From: Lagopus muta
Lineage: Eukaryota > Chordata > Aves > Galliformes > Phasianidae
Assembly (NCBI RefSeq): GCF_023343835.1
Contig: NC_064433.1
Coordinates: forward strand, 178,205,777 to 178,269,776
Reading direction: 5' to 3'
DNA length: 64,000 nucleotides
Within the stretch, counting starts at the first letter, position 1, and each line of letters starts with the position of its first letter. The translations under genes were made by a program, and so were the position numbers. This document shows, one piece after another, positions 34,634 to 49,394 of the stretch. The notes beneath the pieces were generated by a model. That model did not search any database, was not told the DNA's origin, and worked only from the letters and a program-made list of their open reading frames with translations.

Positions 34634-35497
34634 CTGCCAGGTGACAAATGGAGAGTTACAAGACAAGCAAACACATCCACAACCCCATTAACAGAGACAC
34701 TATAACAAAATCCATTCACCACCCCTGAAGGACATCACTAGTATACCCAGGAAAATGAAATAGTTTCTGTAGTCATCAGTGCTCTTCCTTCAAGACTATT
34801 AAAGGCTGAAGAATATTATTCATAACAAAGCTCAAAGATTTACATTCAATTTCTACTTTCATATTAAATCTACCAAATCTAAAAGATTTTGGCAGCATCT
34901 TATTAACAGTCTTCTCAAAGTGTTTAAGACAAAACTCCACTGTCCCAAACACTGGCAAAGAGATGTGAGCTTGAGTACACATTAATCACTTCTGCAAGGT
35001 GTACTTTATAAAATACAGTGATTTAAAACTTAGGCAGTCTTCCATGCCAGTTAAAACGCAAGTGCTAAAGTTTGACTGGAATTAACTGTCCTATGGGAGC
35101 TTCTGCCATTCACTGAAAATGATGTGCAGTCTTGAGGCTCCTTCCCATCTCCTCTCCCTGGGGCTCAGCTCCCCTCAGTCTTGCAGCCCTTCTTTGGAAG
35201 GCAAGTTTCCCCACAGGTGTGGGAATGCCTCACTAATTCCTTAATGAAAAGGGCACTCCATGAAGGTTTTGGATGATAACATAAATCTGACTGCACTGCA
35301 GGTGCAGGCTCTGCTGCACGCGGTCCTGACCTTACAGCACCACTGCTGTAAATGTTACTACTGCGAACGGGCACTAACAAAGCAGACAGTTTGGAGGGCT
35401 GTGCAACTGCATATGCACACAAAAACACAGACAAAAAGTTTACAGGCAATTTTAAGTGAGACAGACCTGAGATTCACACATTTTTACAGTGAAAAGC

Positions 35498-35521
35498 AAA
35501 AAAAAAAAAAAAAAAAAAAAA
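35498..35521 (+). repeat. A24 homopolymer
   Basis: An uninterrupted run of 24 A's. No target-site duplication or upstream retrocopy was recognised, so it is listed as a simple repeat. On the DDX10 sense strand it is a T24 tract. Confidence 0.95.
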
Positions 35522-36391
35522 GCCAACTCCACAAAAACAAACAAAAACCCCAATGAAACTATAATTAAATACATCACTATCTTCTGTTTACATTTCTAAC
35601 CAGTATCTTCACAGATGAATTTTCAAAGCAGCACTCACTTAAATGATACTTTATTCTATGAATAATTTCACATAATTAAATATTTAAAGTTAATTACGGT
35701 TGTGATTTTTCACTACTTCCATCTATCTCCAGGCCAAAGTTTTAAAGTACACTGTTCTCAAGTGCATATATCTCACCACAATAAACACAAACAAAACCCA
35801 CATCAAATTCCCTTTCTTTTATATTGGCACATATGGTAAGTGAAAGGAAATCAGCTGGTGAGGGGTAAGATCAGTCACCACTGCAAGGCCCTGTTCATCA
35901 ACACTTCTACAATGCACTGAAAGCAATGAGAAAGGGCAAAAAGCCAGATTTGCTATTAAAAGAAAAAAGAAAAAAACATACAAAACATGCATTTTGTTCT
36001 TGACTGTTATAAAATACAAGTAAAGGTAATTGCACAGCTGGGTGTATGAAATCACTAAGGGTATCATCAGACTCAGTAGCACTGTGAACTACTGGCAGTA
36101 ACACAGGCACTGACTGAAAAGCATGCTGGTTGGCAGGAACTTCAGGCACAACAGTTCACAACAGAATTAAAAAATACAACACATTTTTTGCTTTGCAACA
36201 ATATCCTCCAGTTCAGCTCTTCACTTGAGCCACTGCACCTGTTCTTTCAATACAAGTAGTATATACAAAATACATATAAAAAAAAGCAGAAGAGAAACAT
36301 TATTCAAAGCTGTGATATGGAATAAAATATTTCTAACATGTATGTGTGACACTGCAACAGAAAGCCAACATTTATTGGCAGTCATCTTTTA

Positions 36392-36875
36392 AGATGTGGA
36401 GCTCTTGGAGCAGGTCCAGAGGAAGGCCACTAAGATGATCAGAGGGCTGGAGCTCCTCTCCTGTGAGGAAAGGTTGAGGGAACTGGGCTTGTTTAGCTTG
36501 GGGAAGAGAAGGCTCCAATGAAACCTCATTGTGGCCTTCCAGTACTTGAAGGGAGCTTATAAACAGGAGGGGGAACGGCTGTTTATGAGGGTGGACAGTG
36601 ATAGGACAAGGGGCAATGGTCTTAAGCTGAGACAGGGGAGGTTTAGGTTAGATATTAGGAGGAAGTTTTTCACTCAGAGGGTGGTGATGCACTGGAACAG
36701 GTTGCCCAAGGAGGCTGTGGATGCCCCATCCCTGCAGGCATTCAAGGCCAGGCTGGATGTGGCTCTGGGCAGCCTGGTCTGGTGGTTGGTGACCCTGCAC
36801 ATAGCAGGGGGTTGAAACTCGATGATCACTGAGGTCCTTCTCAACCCAGGCCACTCTATGACTCTATGATTCTAA
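36392..36875 (+). mobile_element. CR1 LINE, ORF2 C-terminus plus 3' end
   Basis: Starts at the GGTCCAGAGGAAGGCCACTA block and runs through TTTAGGTTAGATATTAGGAG and GGATGTGGCTCTGGGCAGCC to a TCTATGATTCTA tail. It is well preserved and nearly the same as the inverted copy at 44.6-45.1 kb. Confidence 0.95.
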
Positions 36876-36956
36876 GACTGCTCTTAACATGCACCTTCTC
36901 AACTATGTCAGCAAAATGTTGGCACTGCATAAGTTCTTAAGTTCTGTCTGGAGCAA

Positions 36957-37340
36957 TGAAGACAGGCTGAGAGAGCTGGGGCTTTTCAGTCTGAAGAAGA
37001 GAAGGATATGGGGGACTTTATAGTAGCCTTCCAGTACCTGAAGGGGGCCTGCAGGAAAGCTGGGGAGGGACTTTTTATAAGGGCATGTAGCGACAGTACA
37101 AGAGAAATGGTTTGAAACTGGAAGAGGGTAGATTTAGACTACATATTAAGAAGAAGTTGTTTACTGTGATGGTGGTGAGACGTTGGAACAGGTTGCCCAG
37201 AGAGACTGTGGATGCCCCCTCCCTGCAAGCATTCAAGGCCAGGCTGGATGGGGCTGTGAGTGAGGTGTCCCTGCCTATAGCAGGTTGGAACTGGATGATC
37301 TTGAACCCAAACCATTCTATCATGAAAGTATTCTATGATA
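36957..37340 (+). mobile_element. CR1 LINE, 3' portion
   Basis: Contains GAGAGAGCTGGGGCTTTTCA, CCTTCCAGTACCTGAAGGGG and GTGTCCCTGCCTATAGCAGG, with small deletions before the CATTCTAT tail. It is the same orientation as the preceding copy but a different 3' UTR subtype. Confidence 0.92.
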
Positions 37341-40300
37341 CATGTACATATGAAACAAACACTCACAGAGCAAACCTTCACTTTCATTATGCTTTCATAT
37401 CCACTTTTCCAGCAAAAATGTTGCAGAGATGTATTCAAAGTACTGCTTACTATTACAAAAGAAGTAATTGGCAAAGATGCCTCTAATTCATCATAAATCA
37501 TAAGGTCATATTTCTTATGAGCACTGCCTGTTACATATTCATTAAAATATTTGTATGTCCCTGAAACTGTTAAGAACTTTAGCATGAACATTTATCATCC
37601 AGAGCTGAACAAATTATTTTTCACTCTTTATTCAAATTTTTATCAACCAGTCAGGAAGAATAAATTCTGTGATTTCATATTACTCACCACAACTACAGGA
37701 GGAAAAAACGTCAAATCACAGCATGAGGCAACACCTGTAAAATTCTCTAGATAAAATTAACAAATAGGATGCAATTTAGAGAATTGCAATTGGATCCTTC
37801 CTAGAGCAAGCCCTATCAAAGACAACACGAACTGAAGAGCAGATTTGTACGGTCTGTAATTTATGTCTAAGTTTAGTTGACAATTTGCTTTGCAGAATGA
37901 TTTATAACGAAGTTCTACTGTGGACAGAAAGCCATTCAATCATTGAATCAGGCTAGACAGGAAAGCAGGCAGGATTCAGTGGCCCTCACCTTGCTATTTT
38001 CATTCTGCCACAGGATAACTAGCCATCTTTTACCATACCAGACAGGCTGGCCCCTTCTATTAGCAGTTTAGTATCAGTATGCACAAACTTTGTGTGAAAA
38101 CTTCCAGTTTTAATATGGTACAGAGATGGAAACATCTCTGTATTCACACAATATTCCTATGAAATACTTCTTGTTGCAAGACATCACTACAGAAAAATTC
38201 AGGAAAGTTCCTATGCAGGAAAATGGAAGGTTTGGATACCTCACCAACATCCACACACCATAGCAGATCAGTGATGACTCACTTAAGGCATTTTGGAAAC
38301 ATGCATAAGGTGAAGCAAACAGGGCAGGCTCCTCTAGAGCTGCTGCCCTGCTTCAAGACATGGTACCTCCTACACAACACCCAGCTGTTTTTATTACAAG
38401 ATGTAATGGCAACTGAGTTTCTTTACAAAGAAAGCTGAATACATGAAGATCAGGCAGATCTGTTAGGCGGGTTGAGAGAAGCCTAAAATGAAGAAATTAA
38501 TGCAACTTTTTAAGGAAACAGACACTCAAGGGATTACATTTTTCTGAACAATACAGTGATGTCTTCTTTCTGCCACCCATCAGGTATTCAAGAAAGAACT
38601 ATCTACTGCTGTGGGATAAAAATGGAAAGCCAAAAAACATGCTATGAAAACCTGTGGATACACAGACGCTGCTGCTTTACTCAGGGTTTAAATTACACAA
38701 TACATTTATTGAGGCATTTAGTTTATAATTAATGTAATAGGTATTTATTTTTCTTTATTTGATTAAATTATCTGGAGTTGCAGTTTTTATGTTCAACCCT
38801 TTGAGCAATTTATTAGTCTCTGGTAACCAATTTGAGTGAGGCAGAGAATTGCTTCAGCAGTGTCAATTCTGTCCGTAGCACTTTATAGATATAGCACAGT
38901 GGTGGAATATTTCTAATCAACTAAAAAGAAGAGTTTTAAGGTTCATTTAGAAGTCGGTCAGACTTGATTTCTGTCTTTCAACAGGAACAAGTTATACAAC
39001 ACTTATTATTCCTACTAAAACATTCAGTTCTTTTAGAGGTATGTCACCTTTGGCTTTTGTTAATAATGTGGTCTCACTCAGTAAGCAGTTTGTGATTTTA
39101 ATGCAGTTCTAAGGTAAGTTTTAAATACTGTTAGCAGGTACTCTGTACAGGTACTCCACTTCTAAACATACAGTATCTTCCACCTGACAGCATTTCAAAG
39201 TATATTAACTGTCTTCCTTTTGACAATTATGTTTCAGATTAAAACGGGAGTTTCTTCTGCACCATTAGTTGAAATAAAGCACATTCACAGAGGTGTTTAG
39301 TAAGGCCTCCTTTAAGCCATCTCTTCCTCTGCATTCACCTGATTGCCTTGGGGACTTTTTTTCATAGCCTGAACCCCTAACCCAGAACACTGTGTCCCAT
39401 GGGACGTGTGGTTGCTCTGGCATTGCATCATCTACATTGCCCAAAGGAATACAACTATTCTGGTAGTTCACAAATAGAAATATAGTCTTTGATGTAGCTG
39501 GTGCGTTTGATCCACAGTCGCTTTGAAGACCATGACCAAAACCATAGATGATACTGGAAACTGACTGGGAGCCAGTGGAGCAAATCAAGTGCAGATCTGG
39601 CATATAAAGAGTTGCTTAAACCATTCTTAAATGGGGCGACCACTAATCACCCCCAATAGCCTTCAAAACCTAAAATGAATGACAACAGCTCTAACTGGAG
39701 GTGACACTCAGAGCACTATCTCCACTGAAACAAGGATCTGGTATAAGATGATTTTTTTCTTACGAGTTAAGAGGGAAAACTGTGACCAAGTCAAGTGAAC
39801 TTTCTTCCTGTTATCTTTCACTCTGCCACCTACGTCAATGTAGAACACCGATTCTAACGGGTAATCTGTCCTCTCCAAAAGTGGTTTAGCAAATCCTTCC
39901 AGCCTAGTTTGTTCTTGTGGGTAACCAGGAAGCAGTATACAGAAGGGTAGAATGAGCAGAGAACAGGTCATTGTTGCTTTCTGGTCACACCAGCCCGGTG
40001 TGAAGCACGCAGGCTGATTCAAGGCACATGACAGAAAGGAGAAGTTACAAACCAAATGAGTGGCCAAATTCCATGCCCAGAAAGGCTGGTAACCAAAAAC
40101 TGGAGAAATTGAGGCTGCAGGTTAGTCAGGAAGACATAGGCAGAAACACTACAGTGATGGAACTTGCATTCCCACAATCCAGAAGGAGCATCCCTCCCTC
40201 TTCTGAAAGGAGTATCAGTCTTGTGGTTTGGTAGAAACGACAGACAACTCTTAGCTTCATCTGCAAAACATTCCCCTTGCCCAATCACCTGCAGTCACAA

Positions 40301-43205
40301 CACGGTTCAATTTCATCTAGTCGTTATTTCTTTTAGACAATCTGACATCTTAATAGAAAAAAGAAAAATAGCATAGCTTAACCACAGGCACAGCTGAGAA
40401 CTGATGTAAACACAAAAATCATAGAAATATCCACACATCCACTTCTGACTTTTTGATACTGGAAGAGCTTCTGCAGTGATCATAAACTTGGTCTCTATAA
40501 AGTACCAGTATTCCATATCAGTTAATAGCTACATAACAAAGGCAGACAGAGAAAGACGATCTGTTAAATTTACAACTACAGACTCATCAATGTCAGAATG
40601 AGATGCTGAGAACTTCTGAATCTACCCAAAGATTGTTTTTCATTTCAATGGATTTACTCTTATCTTTATTAGAATTATAATGGTTCTGTCTCAAAACTGG
40701 ATGTTATGCTTTTAAGTTATTACTTGCTCCTACAAGGCCCATGTAGAATCCTTACAGTAAATACAACACTGTTCAAGCTGTTATCAGCCACAGCTACAAA
40801 CATGATTTAACAAAAGGGCAAACTACCACAGTTCACGTGTGAAAGCTCAGGATAAAACAGCAATGCAGTAAGTTAAATACAACTCATGCTACAGACATGA
40901 AACTTCAACTTGAAAGATGTTTAGTTACTATGTTGGTAGCACTGGAACTAAAATACAGTGTGGAACATATGAAATTTTGACGAACAATAGGGTTAACTTA
41001 CTGCTTACATTGCTGATCTTAGAGACTGATGCTACCTGTACTCCACAGAAGCTCAAGCTAATAGTTCCAGACTAATGAAATACAGCCAGGAGCACACAGT
41101 TGTTTTAGATGCCATAAGGGATCAAAACTACAATCTTTAGTACCATAAACAAAATCTCTGGCATTTGAATTAACACTGTAGTAGATTAATCTCTGCAGAG
41201 GTTCCAGTGTCTGCCACACCAGCAGCTGGACAGAGATGCCACCATGCACACTAAGTCCTTGTCTCAAATAAAGCTGGTGTAAAACATTTGATAACACAAA
41301 GGCCTCAAAACAGGAACAGTCCAAACTATTTCTATTTCAGAATCTTTCTAATGCTAAGTGGTAAGGTATCATTTTGGTTGCAAGTGAGCAAGTAACACAG
41401 GAATAAAAAGGGAGAGAGAGGGGCAGTTATTTGTTGTGCCTTACACAAAAAAAAGTTAGGCTGGGAAAATTCAACATGCCAATATACATGTCCAAAAGTC
41501 TGAGGTCCTTTCACAAAAAACAGAAAATCACAGTGCAGAACGCAGTTTTTAAGCTTACACTCTCCTCGTATAACCCTTGCATCCTTACATTCCTCTCCCT
41601 GCTTTCAAGTACACAGCAGTCACAGCTGTCAGCTCTAACACAGGAAAGTACTTCTCCGAAGTAGTCTCTGTGTTCAGACACTACAACACAGCAGCCTTCT
41701 CCAGGGAACCTCAACATACACCCACAGAGACAGTTCCTACACAGAAGAATATTCCTTGCATCACTATCTGGCTTTTTTGAACAAGCCAGAAGAAACTACA
41801 TCCTCTTGTTATGCAGCAGAAGTATCTCAGAGCCACAACCACATCACAAAGACTGAAAGCAAAGACCTGTCTGGGTTTGGCAGCTGCCATATCTTTCTTA
41901 TATAGACAGGTTCCTAGCAGCAGTGGTACAAAAGAATCAGAATGGAAACCTTGTACACTACGTAATACTGTAAACTGGTTTGTTTCGCTCTTTTCCTTGA
42001 AACAATGGATTTGTATTCAGTGAATGAAAAACTGAAGAACATTTGCAGCACGCGATGGGTAATGTTTTATATGACAAGACTTTCATGTCTTCAATGTCCT
42101 GGTTAAGTCATGTACTGCAAACACCTGTACAAAATACGTACATGAAACTTTGTGTTTAGAAGGAGAAAAATCTGAATTAAATTAATTTCTGGCCATGAAA
42201 TTTATTCTAACAACTACTGTGCTTTTACAGACAGAACTGAGCAAAAGAATCACAGACGCATTGCTGTTTACAGCACTGACTTGATTGCTTGCTGTGAGAA
42301 CAAGAAATTATCTGCCTTCAGGACCTATTCAACATCAGGAGCAGTTTCACATTTGTTCAAATATGCAAAGAAGTACCCAATAAGTGACACTGCCAGCACT
42401 GGTGCTGCAGATTCATATATTATTAATCTTGTTGTTGTTGAACCCATGTTCCCATGGATCGCAACCTTACCTTGCAAAATACAATGGAGAAGACAACTTG
42501 CTGGCAGAGCACAAGGGTTGAGTGGAAGACAAGGGAGAATAGACAACTACAGTTTGATGACAAACAAGGAAGCAAGCTGGCTGGGGAACATTATGGCACT
42601 AGGCACACAACAGCAGGACACTTGCCCATCCCTATTTCCACAGGCATTGCTGCAAAGGGGACCTTGAAAAAGCCTTTGAGGTCTCACAGCCACCCACAGA
42701 CAGCTTAGTTAAGTGAGAGGAAAAAACAAGAACAATAAAAATCAAGGTGATGCTGGAAAACCAAGCAAGCAGGCAAGAAGTGGTGAGAACTCTTCAGACC
42801 ATTTGATAGTTGATGGCCACGACAGGTGCTGAAAGTTAAGGGCTGCAGGGATACATGAAGAGAGGTAATTTTGCTGCACATTCTGAATAGATACTAATGA
42901 AGTAAAAAGTCATTCAAAGGCAAAGTGGAGATGATACTACAGCAGCTGAGACAGAAAATGATAATAACCATTGATAAAAATATGTAGACAAATAGGAAAC
43001 TTTTGTCTTTGAAAAGTCAAGTCAGAAGTACGAGAAAGATCTGTACAAGGCAAGATATATAATATATCATTCTGTATCTACACAAGGCAATGTCTTTCAA
43101 CTAACTGAAAGAAATAAATAATTTTTCAGGTCTAAAACAAATCCAAGCAGCTTCAAAGCAAAAAAAAAAGTAAAAATAATAATAATAAGAGAAGTTAAGA
43201 ATAAT

Positions 43206-43263
43206 TTCTGAGAGTTACTGTCACCTGAGATAACTTCTGAGAGTTACTGTCAATTGAGATAAC
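43206..43263. repeat. 29-bp tandem duplication
   Basis: Two adjacent copies of a 29-base unit beginning TTCTGAGAGTTACTGTCA and ending GAGATAAC, differing at two or three bases. A short AAT run lies just to the left. Confidence 0.9.
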
Positions 43264-43374
43264 ATATAACAGCATGTGTGCAACAGAGCTGGAAAAAGGT
43301 AGAAGAGAGAGAAGCTACAAAATGATTCTCTGCCCGAAAAGAGAGAGTGAATGACTTGTAATTTGAGGAAAATG

Positions 43375-43465
43375 AAGGGACATGGTTTAGCAGTGGACTT
43401 GTATTGTTAGGTGGATGGTTAGGCTTAATCTTGAAGGCCTTTTCCAATCTAAATGATTCTGTGAC
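43375..43465 (+). mobile_element. CR1 LINE, 3' end fragment
   Basis: Reads GGGACATGGTTTAGCAGTGG, then GGTGGATGGTTAGGCTTAAT, TTTTCCAATCT and ATGATTCTGTGA, a CR1 3' UTR with only about 90 bp left. Confidence 0.75.
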
Positions 43466-44617
43466 AAAGGTACAGCCTAAAGTGAAAACTGACAATACAC
43501 TCAGTGATAATGAAAGAAGACACTAAGACTGAACTATTTTTTTTAGGATTGCCTATCCCAAGAAACATAAATGAAACAGACTACTGTTTTTATCTGGACA
43601 GAAAAATAGAGACTCATTAGTACACACACAAATTCATATTCATGGACAAAGCATCAGGAGTTTTCATGGGCTCAGGAAGCAGATAGATAGGTTACAGTAA
43701 GAAATATAAGTCAAGGAATATTAAGTGCAGCTGTGCTGTGCCTTTATCCTTTAAAGTCCAAAGAGAGCATAATAAGTACTTCCAGTGACTGAATAACCTT
43801 TGGTTTTAGTAATTGAAATACAAGTGGCATAAAAAAAGAAGAGAGCAGAAGATCTGGCACCTGTCTATAGGCACAATTAGTGTATGAAGGACTTCTGCTC
43901 CCTGGAAGCCCCCACTAACACAGCAAATCAGACTCAAACATGCCACAGTCATGGAATTTGTCTTTTAGCCTAGGAATTTTTAAGTAGGACATTGCAATTT
44001 TCAGCTAAGGACATCTTATCCTTTGCAGTTGCTCATTTGTTGGCTTGTTCATTTCAACAACATCTGAAAAATCTTTATACTCCATAAATAATGTATTCTA
44101 TCCATAACAAAAGGATACAGTACACGGTATGATTGATTACCTTGGCATTTAGCTCTTGTGAGAATAGCTTTTGTGAAACATGGCTCTATTGGTTCCCAGA
44201 AAATTACATTTTGGCAAAACTGTCTGAACTATCAAACTTAGGTATGGCTAGACATAATGTTATTAATACTGCACAGGCAGGCACAAACTATAACTTCTTA
44301 AACTGCACCAAAACAACACGATCTGTTGTCAGAGTGGGTGGATCAATTTATATCAGTAATTTAAATCACTAACTACAATCCTAATTAAAATTGGGAAAGA
44401 TTTAATTCACACAGTAGCATACACAAATAATGAATTTTCCTTTTGTTTTTCTTTTCAGTGTTTTGTGACAATGTCTTTTACATTGGATTTAACATGAAAT
44501 TTTGCACTATTTTTTGCTATTTGAAGTCTCTGTTTCTCTTTTTTCATCTTCCAAAAGATAACAAGATACCAAACACTCTGATGAAAAAAATCTCCATCCT
44601 AGTTGAAATTAAGACGG

Positions 44618-45130
44618 CATAGAATCATGGAATGGCCTGGGTTGAAAAGGACCTCAATGATCATCGAGTTTCAACCCCCTGCTGTGTGCAGGGTCACCAC
44701 CCACCAGACCAGGCTGCCCAGAGCCACATCCAGCCTGGCCTTGAATGCCTCCAGGGATGGGGCATCCACAGCCTCCTTGGGCAACCTGTTCCAGTGCATC
44801 ACCACCCTCTGAGTGAAAAACTTCCTCCTAATATCTAACCTAAATCTCCATTGTCTCAGTTTAAAACCATTCCCCCTTGTCCTATCACTGTCCACCCTCG
44901 TAAACAGCCGTTCCCCCTCCTGTTTATAAGCTCCCTTCAAGTACTGGAAGGCCACAATGAGGTCTCCCCGGAGCCTTCCCTTCTCCAAGTTAAACAAGCC
45001 CAGTTCCCTCAACCTTTCCTCACAGGAGAGGAGCTCCAGCCCTCTGATCATCTTAGTGGCCAACCTCTGAACTTGATCCAAGAGGTCCTTCCTGCACTGG
45101 GGGCAGGGGACCCCCAGGCCTGGAGACAGT
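44618..45130 (-). mobile_element. CR1 LINE, ORF2 C-terminus plus 3' end, minus orientation
   Basis: The minus-strand frame at 44671-45081 (136 codons) reads [20 protein letters not shown], then [20 protein letters not shown] and onward without a stop. This is the most intact CR1 coding remnant in the window. The 3' end (CATAGAATCATGGAATGGCC) is complete. It lacks the endonuclease and most of the reverse transcriptase, so it is immobile. Confidence 0.95.
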
Positions 45131-48100
45131 CCTTCTCCATAGCAACATTAACAAATGATAAAAGAGCCACCACCATTTGCTAAATGATTCCCAGTAATAG
45201 CAATTACTGTCTCTTTCCATCCAAAACTGAAATAGATTTAAACTAAAATTTTAATTAAAATACATTTAAAGCAGTATTATAAAATATGTTACATAGCATG
45301 TGCATATTATTTAAAAGTTATTACCATCAATACTTTAAGTCGAACCTTCTAAATACAGTTCTAAATACAAAATATATTTGGAAGAAAAATTAAGTTTATC
45401 CATGCAAGTGCTGTATTTCAAAATGACATTTAGCAATGTATACATTCTCTGATGCTAAAAGTAAAGTTCACTTCTTCTGAGCATCCTACCTTAGATGATT
45501 TTGATGCAGTTAACAGCCTCAGATCTAATTTCTATTTTGAGACTGAAAGAGGTTAAAGAATAAACTCAAGAATAAACACAACTATGCAGTTCCTCAAATA
45601 TTAGTATGTTTTTCAACCTTTAACTACACTTAGAGCTGAACATACCAAATACACCTAAATGAAGAAAAAGCTGAACCAGGGAAGTATACAACTTATTATG
45701 AAAACATGGTCAACTTTTTCACATTATTGAACTGTTCTCTAATTCACATCACTTCTTGAAACTTATCAGTAACTTCATTTCTTGAATTGTGTTAGATTAC
45801 TTTCATAGATTTACATCAAATCATCTTCATTGTCTTAATTTAACCTATTTCTCTTTTAACTTCTCAAACAGTATGTACCCAATTTAATTTAATATATGTA
45901 TTTAAACAACTATTTTTGTCTTTTTATTGAACTTCTGGTTTTTAACCATGATGTTCTTAATTTTAAAATGCATTTGAAGTAGTGGTGGTTTGGTTTTTTT
46001 CCTCCTCTTTCTCCCAAGCACTTGCAAAATATATATAAAATGTCAAGAAAAGAGAAAACATGGATAAATGTTAGTCACACTGACTTAAATCACAGCATGC
46101 TTAAAAAGGTGTCGGAGAAAGTAATTTTAGCCTAACTCTACCGCTTACTGTGAACTCCTGTGTACACAGCTCACTTGCTCTACTCACTTCTTGGTGTTAT
46201 ATAATCTTCTTGCATTGATGATATGCCATACGTAAGTAAATAATGGAAACAGAAACAGCAAACTGGAAAGAAGACCTACTGGTTTGAGGGTTGACTTATT
46301 AGCAGTTCTCATTAATTTATTAGCCACACCAGAAACAGAAATGTCAGCTTTTTATTACCCAGATGGACTTCTATCAGGAAAAGAATTCAGTAAAGCTCCA
46401 TGACACACCTTCTGTATGTGTCATGTAATGAAAACCACCATCTCCACTACAAATAAAAAATAATGTACTACAATGCATAAGCCTGACACAAGATTCATGA
46501 GTTCATACAAGTTTTATTCTGTGAAGTTTAGGCTTTAAGTCTTCAATCTCCAGAACCTTTGCTTTAATTCTGGTTTTCAGATATGCCATAGGATGGCCAA
46601 AGACAAGAATTAGCTGAACTGCTGTAACAGTAACTTGAGACCGACAGCAACTGAGGCTCCATTAATCTCAGTGCAGTGATAATTTCAAAACCCTCACAAA
46701 AATACAGTTAAGTGCTCTCTTACAGCACGTTCCAAGCAAAATCCAATCAATGGACCTACTCCATAAATCTGTCTCTCTCAACTTGCTAGATAGAATATTT
46801 CTAATTCTCACACAGAAGCCCATCAAGTACGCACTGCAGTGCAGCTGTGTCAGCAGAAGACATGCAGGACTGGCAGCAGAGCAGGGCTGGTGGCCACTGC
46901 CTCCCTCCCCTTCCACAATGAATAAGCTGCAGTTACATCATTCCTACCTTCATTTTCAAAGCCTTCAGTAATGAGGATCCCACAATCTCACAAAAAACTC
47001 CTGCCTCTATTCAGGTAACCACACCACAGGAACATATTTTCTAGTGTCTACACCGAATTTTCCTGCCAGAAACTTGCTACTTTTTGCACCAACCCGAGAA
47101 CAGATTGCTCATTTACTATTCAAGTTTTTGAAATATTTCCTCAATTTCTCTCCTCTACAATCATGCCAAGTAATATGCAGCTCATCAGCCTGGGTACAGC
47201 TTGCAAGAAAACTTTTTTGGGCCTGCTGAAAATTGAGACGCAGAGCCACTGCTTGTCCTGAAAAAAAAAAAAAAAGAAAAGACTCAGCAAGACTACTTTC
47301 TGCATGGGTCTCCAGTTAAGAAGGATCCACGTGGTTTGATTCCCAACCAGCAGAAAAACATTTACAGGCTTATCAATCTGAAAAGAATTTTGAGAAAAAT
47401 CAAATCATAGTTATGATTTTAACATTTAGTTGCTGTGCCATACATTCTGCAAGCAGACCCAGGATCCAGGTTACCCGCAAGTTCTGGAGATCATGGCTTT
47501 ATCCCAAAACATACACAGTAATCCATATAATGCATCAAGACTGTTGGTGGGCACTTTAACAAACTCAAATTTGTAGCTATGTTCTACCACTGACAGAAAT
47601 AAGCCACTTTCTCCAACACCTGCCATATGATGGACTTGCATAACTCCTTCCATTCTTGACCCAATACTTAAAAACATAAATAAAAATCAATCAATTTTTG
47701 GCTTAGATTTTTTTTCATTTGTTATATAAAACAAAGGTAAACTAAGAAACAAACAAAAAACAAATGGAACTTTTCAGCAGTGCTAAGCATGAATGCATAT
47801 TATTGTTGCTCCTTCTGAGAAATGGTAGAGCCAAAGTGCCGGTCCACTTTATGTAAGTCATGTATCTCTGCACCAGGAATACATAATCTTCAGAATATAC
47901 TTTCTGGCTTTCTTCATGACCACTACTCTTTGCAAAAGACAGGTTTAGAATTTCACCCTTATGGAGTCACTGAAATTATTTCTGCCTCAACAGAACCACC
48001 TGATCATAAAATCCAGTTGTGATTTGATTGTAGCTACAAACCTATCGCTTCCCGCACCTAACATAAATGTGTTATACTTCCTTTTTAAGTTCTTGTACTT

Positions 48101-49394
48101 TCACAAAATTTTGAGGGTAAAATTTAATGACCTGTATCAACTAAATAAATCATTTCTTATATCACATTCTACTTGGCATACAATATTATCACAGAGAACA
48201 TTTGCTAGAGGTACTGTTAAGTGAAATTCCTTGCTACATTATGCAAGACTCCCCAAAGCACTGAGTACAAAATATCCATCATGAAATTCAGAATATATAA
48301 TTAAAATCAGAAGCACATTCAGACCTATGATCACCATTCTGACATCTCCAGCTATGAGTTTTAATTAAACTCACTTTTTGTACTATGTCTATTTTTGTTT
48401 AGTAGGCACACTATCATGCTTTTTTATACATTATGCATAACTGAAAAGACATTTTTAAAAAGTTATTTGTAAATGCCTTTTTTTAAAGTGTCATCCTAAT
48501 TCAAGGCATTGTTCCATGAGCTCTCTTCACAACTGCAGTGAAATGGTAACATCACTGACTATAATGCAGCACCTCTCTCAGGGCATCAACCACCACGCTG
48601 GAAAGCTATTTTAGCACCTGGAGTAATATTTCCCATGCAGACAAGTTGATAGATGAGGTCTCTGGATGATACATAGCATGGTTTACTATTTTTGTCAGGA
48701 AGTAAATTATCAAAAAAATGAAAACAAAGAGATTCCTTAACTGCTTGGATGCATCAGAGTACCCCTCAGATTCCCAAATTCCTGTCTTCTGGTACTGGGG
48801 ACCTCCCATCACTAAGGAGGACAGCATTCACTCTCAGTATTTTCCCATATAACAACCACATTTAATAATTTCTATAACTCTCTGCTATTTGATAAATACA
48901 AAGATCCATTCAGATGGAACTCCAAACATCTCCTTTTCATCAGAAGCTGCATCTTCCAGAGCAAAGGTGGCAGAACTTCACGGAAAACAGCAGGGAGGGA
49001 GAAATCCTTTCACAGCAGACCGATCCCACCCATGATCTCAGACCTTCCTCGCTGTGTTTTCTCCAACTCTGTGGTGTAGCTATTGAGTCCCTTACATATA
49101 CCAAAAATCCATTTAATCCAAACATAGTCAACTGTACCTCAGTCTGGTATCCAAAACATGGAGTGCTAACTGAACTTCACACACCATGTTAGCTCATACA
49201 GACACACACTGAAAATGTCTGTAACCTTCACTGGACAGGCAAATATGTTCACATAGGATCTCAGCCTTCTGGGCACAAAGGAGCATTCAAACTGTAAGAA
49301 AGTGAGGCAAGTTTATCAGCTGCAATACTTGAAATAAACTATTTCAAGTGAGTTTCAAGCAAGAAATGAGATTAGATACTGTACCCTTCTGCAC

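Noticed and set aside
35498..35521. A24 tract as the tail of a processed retrocopy
   Set aside because: No coding remnant upstream and no target-site duplication could be seen.
47471..47677. Minus-strand 68-codon frame with a possible downstream GGGTAAC donor
   Set aside because: Looks mildly protein-like but has no good acceptor and does not fit the DDX10 sequence or phase.
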